From: Nitrospirota bacterium | GTDB lineage: Bacteria; Nitrospirota; Nitrospiria; JACQBW01 | DNA: 64,000 nucleotides | NCBI GenBank assembly: GCA_016194305.1 | Contig: JACQBW010000006.1 | Span: 56,948 to 120,947, forward strand | Direction: 5' to 3' | Part shown: positions 26,257-34,084 of the stretch, piece after piece | Numbering within the stretch: the stretch's first letter is position 1 | Layout: every line of letters begins with the position of its first letter | Translations under genes and position numbers: made by a program | The notes under the pieces: generated by a model | Told to the model about the DNA's origin: nothing | Databases searched by the model: none | Seen by the model: the letters and a program-made list of their open reading frames with translations, nothing else

Positions 26257-26526
26257 TTAGAGCCTCACAATCTTTTCAAGTAACTGAGCCGCAGTGGGCA
26301 TAGATTCTAGAGAACATGCTCCTCCATTTGTTGATCCGGAAGTTGTTCCAAAAATAACCTGGCTTCCTTTTATAATCGTTGGCGAAGTGTAATTTCTGAG
26401 CGGATGACCTTCAGGAAGATTATTTTGGTTTACTTCTTCAAATTGAAACCCTGTCAATTGAAGAGTTCTTCTGGCCAAATCAACATTTGGGCATCCATCG
26501 AAAAATATCAATTTTAGGTCAATCAT
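26257..26526 (-). CDS. Thioredoxin-fold small protein
   Basis: 89 residues. LIFFDGCPNVDLARRTL is the start of a thioredoxin/glutaredoxin-like fold with a single Cys in place of CxxC, followed by SPTIIKGSQVIFGTT as the cis-Pro strand. A second Cys lies in GGACSLESMP. Related proteins accompany mercury and other metal-resistance genes. The function is unknown; thiol transfer or metal binding are possibilities. Confidence 0.7.
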   Translation of the reverse strand: MIDLKLIFFDGCPNVDLARRTLQLTGFQFEEVNQNNLPEGHPLRNYTSPTIIKGSQVIFGTTSGSTNGGACSLESMPTAAQLLEKIVRL

Positions 26527-26658
26527 TGGTTTATTCTACTCATTCATTAAATGGGAGAAAAGAAATATGAGATTTACCATTTGAACTCTACGATGGAATA
26601 ATCCCGTGTCAGGCTGCGAATTTCAGGAAGGATTGAACAAGAAGCCCTTCCATGTATT

Positions 26659-27189
26659 CTACTTGTCACCATATCCCGGCATTATTTCAACGGGCGTGCC
26701 ATCAGGTACTGCTCGCCAAATTTCGTCAATTTCCTGATTTGTAACCGCAATACATCCGTCAGTCCAATTGAAGAACGTGTGTAATCGCCCAACAAATCCA
26801 AACCCATTTCTCATGCCATGAATCATAATAAGTCCACCGGGTTTATCACCTTTTGCTAATGCAAGTGATGTTTCAGAATTCGATGGATAGGAAATATGAA
26901 GAGCCTTGTAAAAGGAACTGGCCTGTTTATGGTAATCAATTGTATAGATGCCTTCCGGCGTCCGTCCGTCACCCTCTTTTCGTTTCGGACCAACTGGATT
27001 ACGACCTAGAGAAACGTGGTATGAACGCATGAAAGTGTGGTCTTTATAGAGCTCAAGCGTTCGAGATGATTTTGTTATTACCAGGCGGTTTGAGAAACTG
27101 CCATCAGGAAGTGGAGAATTAGGCCAATTTGCCCAAATAGGAATTACGGCAAATGTGATAATTGTAATTGTTAATACTATTCTTTTCAC
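26659..27189 (-). CDS. L,D-transpeptidase (YkuD/ErfK type)
   Basis: 176 residues with a signal peptide. The YkuD domain spans about 35-172: RLVITKSSRTLELYKD, GRTPEGIYTID, IMIHGMRNG and the active-site WTDGCIAVTN, where Cys is the nucleophile and His-Gly precedes it. It cross-links peptidoglycan by 3-3 bonds or attaches lipoprotein. It is complete for a short single-domain member. It stands alone in the island. Confidence 0.92.
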   Translation of the reverse strand: MKRIVLTITIITFAVIPIWANWPNSPLPDGSFSNRLVITKSSRTLELYKDHTFMRSYHVSLGRNPVGPKRKEGDGRTPEGIYTIDYHKQASSFYKALHISYPSNSETSLALAKGDKPGGLIMIHGMRNGFGFVGRLHTFFNWTDGCIAVTNQEIDEIWRAVPDGTPVEIMPGYGDK

Positions 27190-27252
27190 AATGTTTTTGG
27201 ACCGTTATCTTGGGAATTATCCTTATCACTTTCTTGGGAAAACTCGCCACAA

Positions 27253-27579
27253 CTAAATACGTTTCTTTATCCAAGGATCATCTGGCTTCACACGTTCTGC
27301 CTCCCAGTCAGCTGGCAGGTCCATTAATTCGACTAGCGTAGCATCTCTCTGAAGGAGATGATTCCTTCCGCACACTTTAGGAATTTCACCCGGATGCTCG
27401 TCACCACACAGGAATTGCCAATCACCGTGTGACCTAGAAACGTAAAGTATTGGTCTAGAGTTCTCAAAAACATGTGAACAAATAAATGCGGCCATTTCCA
27501 TTGCGACCTGCCCCATAGCCCAATATGACTTTTTCCACGTCATGAGAGGAGAAATATTCACTATGCTGTACTCTGGCAT
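27253..27579 (-). CDS. Conserved small protein, DUF2185-like
   Basis: 108 residues. FICSHVFENSRPILYVSRSH, DWQFLCGDEHPGEIP and LPADWEAERV form a pattern that I recall from a widespread family of small proteins (possibly DUF2185), some of which act as immunity proteins. Cys and His residues are conserved in CSHVF and LCGDEH. There is no signal peptide. Family assignment is tentative; the biochemical role is unknown. Confidence 0.65.
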   Translation of the reverse strand: MPEYSIVNISPLMTWKKSYWAMGQVAMEMAAFICSHVFENSRPILYVSRSHGDWQFLCGDEHPGEIPKVCGRNHLLQRDATLVELMDLPADWEAERVKPDDPWIKKRI

Positions 27580-27740
27580 AGTGAAGGTATTTTATCTGTT
27601 CAAAACGATGATTACCAATTGAAAGTAGCGATAATATGAAATTTGACTCAAGTCATGACTTCTGGAAGTTCTTTGTTTTTAGATTTAGACTCGATAACTG
27701 AAAGAGTCCGTCTGCTATTTCTCCTCCGTTATGAACCTAT

Positions 27741-27773
27741 AAGGGCCTGGCTTTCATTTAAAGCCTGGCCCTT
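27741..27773. terminator. Strong hairpin after the old yellow enzyme gene
   Basis: AAGGGCCTGGCTTT pairs with AAAGCCTGGCCCTT across a 4-nt loop with one mismatch. It lies 32 bp past the stop of the gene at 27805 on the minus strand. TTATTATTAAATT flanks it on the plus side. It probably ends that transcript and may act in both directions. Confidence 0.7.
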
Positions 27774-27804
27774 ATTATTAAATTAGAAAAGGAAAGTCTT
27801 ACTT

Positions 27805-28884
27805 TCAGCTCCTGGCAGAATAATCTGTATATCCCTTTTCACCGGGAGTATAGAAAGTAGTGAAATCAGCTGGCAACGGTGCAATCCCTTTTTTCAAAAC
27901 GGTTATCAGGTTCGGATTGGAGATGAAAGGGCGTCCAAATGCAATCAGATCCCCCCGCTTTTCATTGAGATCGGCTTCAGCCCGTTTGCCATCATAACCT
28001 CCTGAGAGGATTAGGGTGTTTCTAAAGGCTTTCCGGATCTTCTCCTTAGTGCTCGGCTTAACCTCTGGAGCCCCCATTGAGCTATGATCAACCAGATGAA
28101 TATAGACCAACCCCGTCTCCTGAAGTTTTCCTGCCAGTTTTTCAAAAAGGTCTTCCATCTCGGGATCGATCGCCATAGCGTTAAATACTCCATAGGGAGA
28201 GAGTCGGATCCCCAAACGGTCTGCACCTATCGCCGAAGCAACACGGGAGGTAACAATCGATGCAAACCGGATACGATTCTCTACGCTGCCACCCCATTTA
28301 TCTTTCCTCTTATTGGAGGCGGTATTTAAGAACTGATCGATCAGGTAGCCGTTTGCTCCATGTAGCTCCACTCCGTCAAAACCGGCTTCAATCGCAAGCT
28401 TACTGGCTTTGACATACTCTTCGAGGGTATTTTCAATATCCGCCTCAGTCATCTCAACAGGAAGCGGAAGAGGCTGCTCACCCTGTTGGTCGGTCCACAT
28501 CTTTTCGGGAGAAGCTACAGGAGAAGGTGCCAATACTCTCGCTTCTACTGGCAAATTCAACGAATGTGAGATTCTCCCGGTATGCATCAGCTGAACAAAT
28601 ATTCTCGATCCGGCTTGATGAACTTTGTCGGTTACTTTTTTCCATGCATTTTTTTGTTCCTCAGAATAAAGACCGGGAATTCTTGGATATCCCAAACCGT
28701 TCGGAGAAGGGGATGTCCCTTCAGTAATGATCAACCCTGCTTCGCCACGCTGGAAATAGTATAAAGCTACCAATTCCCCCGGGATGTTTCCCGTTGAACG
28801 ATTTCGGGTCATAGGAGACATGACGACCCGATTTTTCAGTTCAAGTTTTCCCAATTTATACGATGAAAATAAAATATCAGACAT
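27805..28884 (-). CDS. Old yellow enzyme / ene-reductase (NemA-like)
   Basis: 359 residues with the TIM-barrel OYE pattern: NRVVMSPMTRNRSTGNIPG, HTGRISH, FDGVELHGANGYLIDQFL (His-x-x-Asn substrate pair), GIRLSPYG and GRPFISNP. It is an FMN enzyme that reduces activated C=C bonds or nitro groups with NAD(P)H. Full family length. It is monocistronic with a strong terminator behind it. Such enzymes are often induced by electrophiles, but no regulator gene is adjacent. Confidence 0.93.
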   Translation of the reverse strand: MSDILFSSYKLGKLELKNRVVMSPMTRNRSTGNIPGELVALYYFQRGEAGLIITEGTSPSPNGLGYPRIPGLYSEEQKNAWKKVTDKVHQAGSRIFVQLMHTGRISHSLNLPVEARVLAPSPVASPEKMWTDQQGEQPLPLPVEMTEADIENTLEEYVKASKLAIEAGFDGVELHGANGYLIDQFLNTASNKRKDKWGGSVENRIRFASIVTSRVASAIGADRLGIRLSPYGVFNAMAIDPEMEDLFEKLAGKLQETGLVYIHLVDHSSMGAPEVKPSTKEKIRKAFRNTLILSGGYDGKRAEADLNEKRGDLIAFGRPFISNPNLITVLKKGIAPLPADFTTFYTPGEKGYTDYSARS

Positions 28885-29332
28885 TTACAAACTCCTGCGT
28901 GGTAAATGATTTTTTACATGACCCTATTTAGGCATCATACTATTGAAAGTGGAGTTGTTAAAGGGAAAATTTGTCTTTCCCCATGAATAAGGTGGAACTC
29001 CGTAAAGACAAATTTATCTACGAAAAAGGCTGTGGTTCGTCGATGTTGTGGAATATTAGTGAATGGAATTCCAACGGGAAGAAAGAAAGATTTTTTAAAT
29101 ACACTAGAAAATGAAATCAAACAGGCGATGAAAAGAAAATATTTCATTAATTACCGTTTAAAGTCTTGGATGGGAAATCGGAGCTCAGGCCTGCGACTTT
29201 CTGGAAGTTGTTACTAACTAACCAGATTACATCCTGGCAAGTGCATTGACATTTTTCCCTGCATACCATTACTCCTATATCAGCACAGCCCGCTAAGAAC
29301 CAGGACTTAATTGTCCGACCCATTAGATCCTA
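28885..29332. other. Intergenic region with 12-bp inverted repeat
   Basis: 448 bp with no convincing gene. AAATTTGTCTTT (28967-28978) and AAAGACAAATTT (29004-29015) form a perfect 12-bp inverted repeat with a 25-nt loop. GCGACTTTCTGGAAGTTG at 29189-29206 recalls the short interspersed repeats. Small frames around 29032-29217 have no ribosome site and were not called. Confidence 0.4.
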
Positions 29333-29713
29333 TTAAGTCGTTGGAGTTGTTGTCTTAAACACAATAAAAATAAAAAGTAGAAATGATCCCAAAGTTATCA
29401 AGGATCCTGCAATGGCGCCAATTTCCCCCTCCGGGATTCCAGAAAGAACCAGGGCAATACTTGGAGCCAGGATCAACAAACCTAAATTTGCAATCCAAAA
29501 ATGGATTTTTGCCAAACCCATAGAATCGGCCTTTGGGACTACCTGATAAAACATGGCAAATAGTGCCATTGAAACCCAACCAACCAGATTCAAATGAGCA
29601 TGCACCGGCATCATCCTATGATTATGACGGGCTGCCATCCCGATACCCAGAAACATTCCTAAAACCACATACATGAGACCAGCCTTCAAGAAATTCCCAG
29701 AAATCTTATTCAT
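29333..29713 (-). CDS. Small heme-copper-oxidase-subunit-I-like membrane protein
   Basis: 126 residues with four predicted membrane helices. GMAARHNHRMMPVHAHLNLV and GWVSMALFAMFYQ resemble the helix of heme-copper oxidase or NO reductase subunit I that carries a heme-ligating His. The whole protein covers only about a quarter of such a subunit. Short stand-alone forms exist in several environmental bacteria and may bind one heme. It is complete at both ends with a ribosome site (GAGAG) before the ATG. Confidence 0.7.
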   Translation of the reverse strand: MNKISGNFLKAGLMYVVLGMFLGIGMAARHNHRMMPVHAHLNLVGWVSMALFAMFYQVVPKADSMGLAKIHFWIANLGLLILAPSIALVLSGIPEGEIGAIAGSLITLGSFLLFIFIVFKTTTPTT

Positions 29714-30140
29714 TTTATTTTCTCTCCTTTGGTTATAATGACGGGTATTGATCTAGCAAACTTTTTATTGATGTAATAAGGTTTAATAGCGCAGACAAGA
29801 TACGAAGAAAGCCGGCATCAAGTCAATTCTTTTCTGTTTGTTTGGAGTTATAAAAGGGACAGTTTCCTTCAAATGGATAAGGAATGCCGATTGTAATTAA
29901 ATATCGAACCAGACGGCCCAAGGTTGTTGATTGCTGGAAGTAAGGAATAACCATCACTAGATGAGTCGATGCCCATGGAAATTTATCGGGGAATATTCTC
30001 TCACATCCATAAATTATTTAACTAAAGATTGTTGCAATAGGAAGGATTGAGATGGAATAAGTTGGGCACGATCACAAATTGATCACATTTTGAGAGTCTT
30101 AAGAAGACGTTAATTATCGTAACTCTTTGAAAAGAAAGAG
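29714..30140. other. Intergenic region holding the right island repeat
   Basis: 427 bp. It contains the right-hand flanking repeat (29935-30087). The region between 30087 and the tRNA 3' end has CTCTTTGAAAAGAAAGAG, an 8-bp self-complementary stretch that may help end tRNA transcription. No gene is supported. Confidence 0.5.
29935..30087 (+). repeat. Right copy of the island-flanking direct repeat
   Basis: Same orientation as 10585-10759. TGGAAGTAAGGAATAACCAT, ATAGGAAGGATTGAGAT and ACGATCACAAATTGATCACA are shared with small changes. It ends 54 bp from the 3' end of tRNA-Arg, the usual address of integrative elements. It probably marks the right junction of the island. Confidence 0.7.
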
Positions 30141-30213
30141 TGCCCCCGGCGCGAATCGAACGCACGCTCACGGTTTAGGAAACCGTTGCTCTATCCAACT
30201 GAGCTACGGGGGC
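30141..30213 (-). tRNA. tRNA-Arg (anticodon CCU)
   Basis: 73 nt on the minus strand. The acceptor stem GCCCCCG/CGGGGGC is perfect. The D arm has AGCTCAGTTGGATAGAGC, the anticodon stem ACGGT/ACCGT closes the loop TTCCTAA (anticodon CCT in DNA), and the T arm is GTGCG-TTCGATT-CGCGC. The discriminator is A and CCA is not encoded. It is the likely integration target of the island on its 3' side. Confidence 0.95.
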
Positions 30214-30308
30214 GAAAAACAGGTTTTTATTATAATCAAGGTCAGGCAGAATTAATAGATTTTTCTTGTCACCTACCCCAACAACGTGGTTACTAAAATG
30301 ATAAGACA

Positions 30309-30331
30309 GCGACATTGCGGAATCATGTCGC
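30309..30331. other. 7-bp perfect hairpin beside tRNA fragment
   Basis: GCGACAT and ATGTCGC flank a 9-nt loop. A second stem (GAGCAAGC / GCTCGCTC-like) follows toward 30352. It lies between tRNA-Arg and the duplicated tRNA 5' end, and may act as a terminator for the following flavin reductase gene. Confidence 0.45.
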
Positions 30332-30350
30332 GAGCAAGCTTTGTGGCTCG

Positions 30351-30371
30351 CTCCAACTGAGCTGCGGGGGC
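30351..30371 (-). pseudogene. Duplicated 5' fragment of tRNA-Arg
   Basis: CCAACTGAGCTGCGGGGGC matches the first 21 nt of the intact tRNA (30193-30213) with two or three differences. The AT-rich sequence outside it (AAGAAAGAAGGTTATTATAA) also resembles the tRNA upstream flank. Only the acceptor 5' strand and D arm are present. It records a tandem duplication or an old recombination through the tRNA. Confidence 0.65.
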
Positions 30372-30451
30372 TTGAAAAGAAAGAAGGTTATTATAATTTA
30401 GGAGGGATCAAATGAACAGATTTTTTTTCGAGAAATAACTCCCTTAGAGAA

Positions 30452-31162
30452 CTACACATATTTTTCGAAGTGGAGCTGTTTTCTATCAAAACCGATCGAT
30501 TTGAGTTTTTCCCGTACGGCATCAACCATCGAAGGAAGTCCGCAGAGATAGACCTCTTTGCCTTCCGGCTTTTCGATCCATTTTCCAATTTTATCCTGAA
30601 CATGTCCGCTCTCCCCTTTCCAATTCAGGGGCCTGCTGACGACAGGGATAAAATGAAAGCGCGGGTGAATTTCTGCCAGATTCCGAAACTCCTTTTCATA
30701 TAAAATCTCGTTCTCATTCCTGATGCCGAAAAAGAGATAAACCTCTTTTGAAAATCCCTGGTTGAAAATCGATAGGATCATACTACGCAACGGAGCGATC
30801 CCGGTTCCTGTCCCCACAAAAAAAAGATCAGAATCAGCCAGATTTCTTATTATAAAAACGCCATCCGGTCCATCAATCGGAACCTGGACTCCTGGTGAAT
30901 AGGAGAAAAAAGAGTTCGAAACAAATCCCCCTTCGACCCGCTTGATGCATAGTTCCAATAGAGTCGGGTCCATCGGTGGAGAAGCGATCGAGTAAGGCTT
31001 TCTGATTTTTTTACCCTCTTTCACCAGATGGACCGAGATGAATTGACCGGCCTTAAATTCCAGTTCTTGACCCGGCGGCATTCTGAGAAAAAAACTCCTG
31101 ACAGAAGGAGAGAGAATATCTATTCGTTCAAGTGTCGTTGTGTAGATTGTTCTTTCTCGCAT
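30452..31162 (-). CDS. FAD/NAD(P)H oxidoreductase (ferredoxin-NADP reductase type)
   Basis: 236 residues. The FAD site is RKPYSIASPP (Arg-x-Tyr-Ser), the phosphate-binding segment GGFVSNSFF follows, and the NAD(P) site is VGTGTGIAPLRSM with YLCGLPSMV near the C-terminus. There is no iron-sulfur domain, so it is a bare reductase module that passes electrons between NAD(P)H and a partner such as ferredoxin, flavodoxin or an oxygenase. The partner is not encoded beside it. Confidence 0.9.
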   Translation of the reverse strand: MRERTIYTTTLERIDILSPSVRSFFLRMPPGQELEFKAGQFISVHLVKEGKKIRKPYSIASPPMDPTLLELCIKRVEGGFVSNSFFSYSPGVQVPIDGPDGVFIIRNLADSDLFFVGTGTGIAPLRSMILSIFNQGFSKEVYLFFGIRNENEILYEKEFRNLAEIHPRFHFIPVVSRPLNWKGESGHVQDKIGKWIEKPEGKEVYLCGLPSMVDAVREKLKSIGFDRKQLHFEKYV

Positions 31163-31189
31163 GTTATTGACACTTTGTCGGCTTCCTGG

Positions 31190-31528
31190 TCATCTCCGTA
31201 CCCTTGCCTGCTCCCTTAGCCATCTCTGCCGTTTGATGGATAGTTTGCAATATCGGACCAGATAGAGATTGCTTTTTTGCATATTCAAGCGGTTTCCATC
31301 TTTAAATTTGACTGCGTAATCTTTGGGAGGGTTACACATGATTAACCGTGGAAGGAGGATATTGGTCGCATGCCCATTTTTGTTTTTTACGGTAGCAACG
31401 ACGAGAATGTCTTTATGGGTCAAGTCATGATAACTAAACCGAATCCGCCAGAGGAATTGTGCAACTTTATTGAAATCTTCATTGTCCACTTGCACCTGAT
31501 GACCACTTGCCAGCATCAGTTTTTTCAT
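31190..31528 (-). CDS. HNH/AP2-like small protein, likely catalytically dead
   Basis: 112 residues. The N-terminal part (KLMLASGHQVQVDNEDFNKV, then FLWRI) and NILLPRLIMCNPPKDYAVKF then KDGNRLNMQKSNLYLVR follow the layout of small HNH endonucleases. Those normally read VDHINGNGLDNRRSNLR at this place. Here both catalytic His and the Asp are gone (VKFKDGNRL). The tail is very basic (SIKRQRWLREQARVRR). It may be a DNA- or RNA-binding derivative. It lies between the flavin reductase and selO on the same strand. Confidence 0.65.
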   Translation of the reverse strand: MKKLMLASGHQVQVDNEDFNKVAQFLWRIRFSYHDLTHKDILVVATVKNKNGHATNILLPRLIMCNPPKDYAVKFKDGNRLNMQKSNLYLVRYCKLSIKRQRWLREQARVRR

Positions 31529-31554
31529 GGATTTTCCGCTTCTTTCTTTAAAGA

Positions 31555-33171
31555 TCAGGAACTACATGAGAGCATGGAACATCCTGATTTTTTTCTCGCC
31601 CATTCAGGGCGTTTCCCTGCAAAGTCTTCCTTTTCGGGCTGGTCCTCATACGGTTTCCGGAGCAGGTCATGAAGCTCATGAACCATGGAATAGTCTCCCT
31701 GTTCCGCCTTGTCTATGGCCAGCTGTGCGAGATAGTTTCTAAATACATATTTGGGATTCACCCTGTTCATTCTTATTCTTCTAATATCATCTGACAGATT
31801 CTGTTCGCGCAAACGGGAAATATATTTCTTCATCCAGGTTCCAAATCGTACTTTATATTCTTCGGTTATCTGTTCCGGTCTATAATAGGCGTCACTGAAT
31901 TGAGCCGAAAGAGCCTCGGCGGACCATTGAACCCATGACTCGTTCGTACCGATCTTTGACAGATTCCTGTAAAATATTGTCATATCCGTTTCAACGGCTT
32001 GTAGCAGCGCAAGGAGTTCCGTCGTCAAAACGTCATCTTTCTGCACCTGAAAAGCTGTCAGTCCGAGTTTTTGGGCCATCATGGCTTGCCACCCGTTTTC
32101 GTAATGCTTCGAGTAGTTATTCAGCGCCTGTTCGAACGGTTCTTTCTTTCCTACTAAAGGATAAATGGCATAGGCCAGTTGCAGAAGATTCCAATGGGCT
32201 ATTTGAGGCTGATGAATATATCGATACCGGCGGCCTGCGGAATCCGTTGTGTTGGGCGTCCAATCCGGATCGTAGTTTTCAAGCCAACCATAGGGCCCAT
32301 AGTCAATGGTCAGGCCGAGTACCGACATATTGTCCGTATTCATGACCCCATGAACAAATCCGACCCGCATCCAGTGAATGATCATTTCGGCCGTCTTTTT
32401 GCAGACCTCTTCAAACCAGGTGATATAGGTTTCCGGTGAAGGTTTACCGAGGTGGGGAAAGTCGACGAGAATCGTGTAGTCCATGAGACGTTTCAGTAAT
32501 TCCAGTTCGCCGCGTGATGTAAAAATCTGGAAATGTCCGAATCGGGTGAAAGAGGGGGCTGCCCGACAGACGATGGCTCCCGGCTCTGGCCTCGGATTTC
32601 CGTTGTAAAACATATCCCTAATAACCTCCTCACCGGATTCAATCAGGCTCAATGCCCGGGTCGTCGGCACACCAAGATGAAACATCGCTTCACTGCAAAG
32701 GAACTCCCGAAGCGAAGATCGAAGCACAGCCAGCCCGTCCGCGGAGCGGGAGTATGGAGTCGGACCCGCACCTTTAAGCTGTAATGTCCACCTCCTTCCT
32801 TTTTGACTGATCATTTCACCCAGGTTGATCGCACGGCCATCTCCCAGTTGACCCGCCCAACTGCCGAATTGATGTCCACCGTAACAGGACGCATAAGGAT
32901 CCATCCCGTCCAGGAGCCGATTTCCGGAAAAGAGCTCAAGAAATTCGAACGATTCACAAACCTCGGATGAAAGATTGATTTCATCGGCCAATTCACGTGA
33001 ATAGGCCACCAATTTTGGACGCCTCATTTTTTTTGGACTCACCCGCGAATAACAGGCTCCCTGAACCTCTCGCCGGTAATTTTCGGTTTCACGATCAGCT
33101 GGAAGGTCTTGTGTAAATCGATTGTCGAATCTCAAACCAGCTAACATTTTCTTTTCAATTTCGGAACTCAT
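31555..33171 (-). CDS. selO: SelO/YdiU protein adenylyltransferase
   Basis: 538 residues, full family length. ASCYGGHQFGSWAGQLGDGR, LQLKGAGPTPYSR and HGVMNTDNMSV are the hallmark motifs of this pseudokinase-fold AMP transferase, and the protein ends in Cys-Ser-Ser, the place where eukaryotic SelO has selenocysteine. It transfers AMP from ATP to Ser/Thr/Tyr of redox proteins. The start at MSSEIEKKML (33171) is chosen over a 26-codon extension that has no homology and no ribosome site. Confidence 0.95.
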   Translation of the reverse strand: MSSEIEKKMLAGLRFDNRFTQDLPADRETENYRREVQGACYSRVSPKKMRRPKLVAYSRELADEINLSSEVCESFEFLELFSGNRLLDGMDPYASCYGGHQFGSWAGQLGDGRAINLGEMISQKGRRWTLQLKGAGPTPYSRSADGLAVLRSSLREFLCSEAMFHLGVPTTRALSLIESGEEVIRDMFYNGNPRPEPGAIVCRAAPSFTRFGHFQIFTSRGELELLKRLMDYTILVDFPHLGKPSPETYITWFEEVCKKTAEMIIHWMRVGFVHGVMNTDNMSVLGLTIDYGPYGWLENYDPDWTPNTTDSAGRRYRYIHQPQIAHWNLLQLAYAIYPLVGKKEPFEQALNNYSKHYENGWQAMMAQKLGLTAFQVQKDDVLTTELLALLQAVETDMTIFYRNLSKIGTNESWVQWSAEALSAQFSDAYYRPEQITEEYKVRFGTWMKKYISRLREQNLSDDIRRIRMNRVNPKYVFRNYLAQLAIDKAEQGDYSMVHELHDLLRKPYEDQPEKEDFAGKRPEWARKKSGCSMLSCSS

Positions 33172-33425
33172 TTCATTCTCGCCATGATGAGAAATATAAC
33201 ATTTCTTACGATTACCATTATAAAACAGAAACAGTACCGAGATCTTCATTTATTTTTAAATGCAATAAATCATCTCATACACGAAGATCGGTAGGGTATT
33301 CATTCCAGAGGAGTTCTTATGCGAGATTTAATGATCTAAAGTAGAAAAACCTGAGGGAGATTGCCAACGAGATATAGAATGGGAATCAGAGTCATGCAAG
33401 GAGGGAACTGTGCAACCAAACGGGA

Positions 33426-34061
33426 TTAGTTCGAAAAATAACGGATTTCATCATCCGTCAATTCCGTTACCCTCTCTTCATAAATACCTTCATCATGAAA
33501 AGCCGGAGGCCCGGAGACCGGCCTGTCCCTTTTGGATAACTGAACGGGTGAAGTGAGGGAACTGCTGATCGGTTGAGGTGAAACCGGAGGTAAATCTTGT
33601 TTGTTAACGGTAAGGTCGGGTTCGAATAATGAATCGAAAATTAATACAGGAGAGCCCTGATAGGTCATCGCAGTATATTTAAAGAGACGGATATCAAATT
33701 TAAGATAGGATAGGAAAGCCTGCCATTCGGGGTAAGATGGCGTTAATCCCAGGATAAAGGGAGGTCGTTGAGGATTAAAATCATTTTTATTTAGATTGGC
33801 AATGGCGTTGCCGTTCTTTTCCACCCAGGCGGCATGGGCGAGAATTTGAGCCGGGAAATCTTTCGAAGGCGCAAGGATTTCAATGATTCCGAGCCTTTTT
33901 TCGGCCTTATTGATGGCAAGCATAAAAGGAAAATCGTCAGAATGAATCTGAATTTTGTTCCCAATGATCATTAAGTCCGGCTGGATGTCTCCCAGAAAAG
34001 GTACCAGGAGTTCAACCATCTGATGATAGGGAACTTTACCTACGGGAACAAATTGGCTCAA
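33426..34061 (-). CDS. Unknown protein of the ParA cluster, possibly PD-(D/E)XK-like
   Basis: 211 residues, not confidently recognised. The central part has a strand ending in GIIEIL, a helix AQILAHAAWVEKNG, a strand FILGLTPSY and DIRLFKYTAM. This order resembles the core of PD-(D/E)XK nucleases (ExK strand, then a QxxxY-type helix), but the Lys of ExK is Leu here, so nuclease activity is doubtful. The C-terminal 60 residues are Pro/Ser-rich and end in an acidic tail (TELTDDEIRYFSN). It lies 23 bp after the P-loop-less ParA-like gene. Confidence 0.65.
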   Translation of the reverse strand: MSQFVPVGKVPYHQMVELLVPFLGDIQPDLMIIGNKIQIHSDDFPFMLAINKAEKRLGIIEILAPSKDFPAQILAHAAWVEKNGNAIANLNKNDFNPQRPPFILGLTPSYPEWQAFLSYLKFDIRLFKYTAMTYQGSPVLIFDSLFEPDLTVNKQDLPPVSPQPISSSLTSPVQLSKRDRPVSGPPAFHDEGIYEERVTELTDDEIRYFSN

Positions 34062-34084
34062 TTTTCTTTTCCCTCCTCACGACA

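Noticed and set aside
29032..29217. Plus-strand frame of 61 codons between oye and the oxidase-like gene
   Set aside because: No ribosome site, no recognised motif, and it lies in repeat-rich intergenic DNA.
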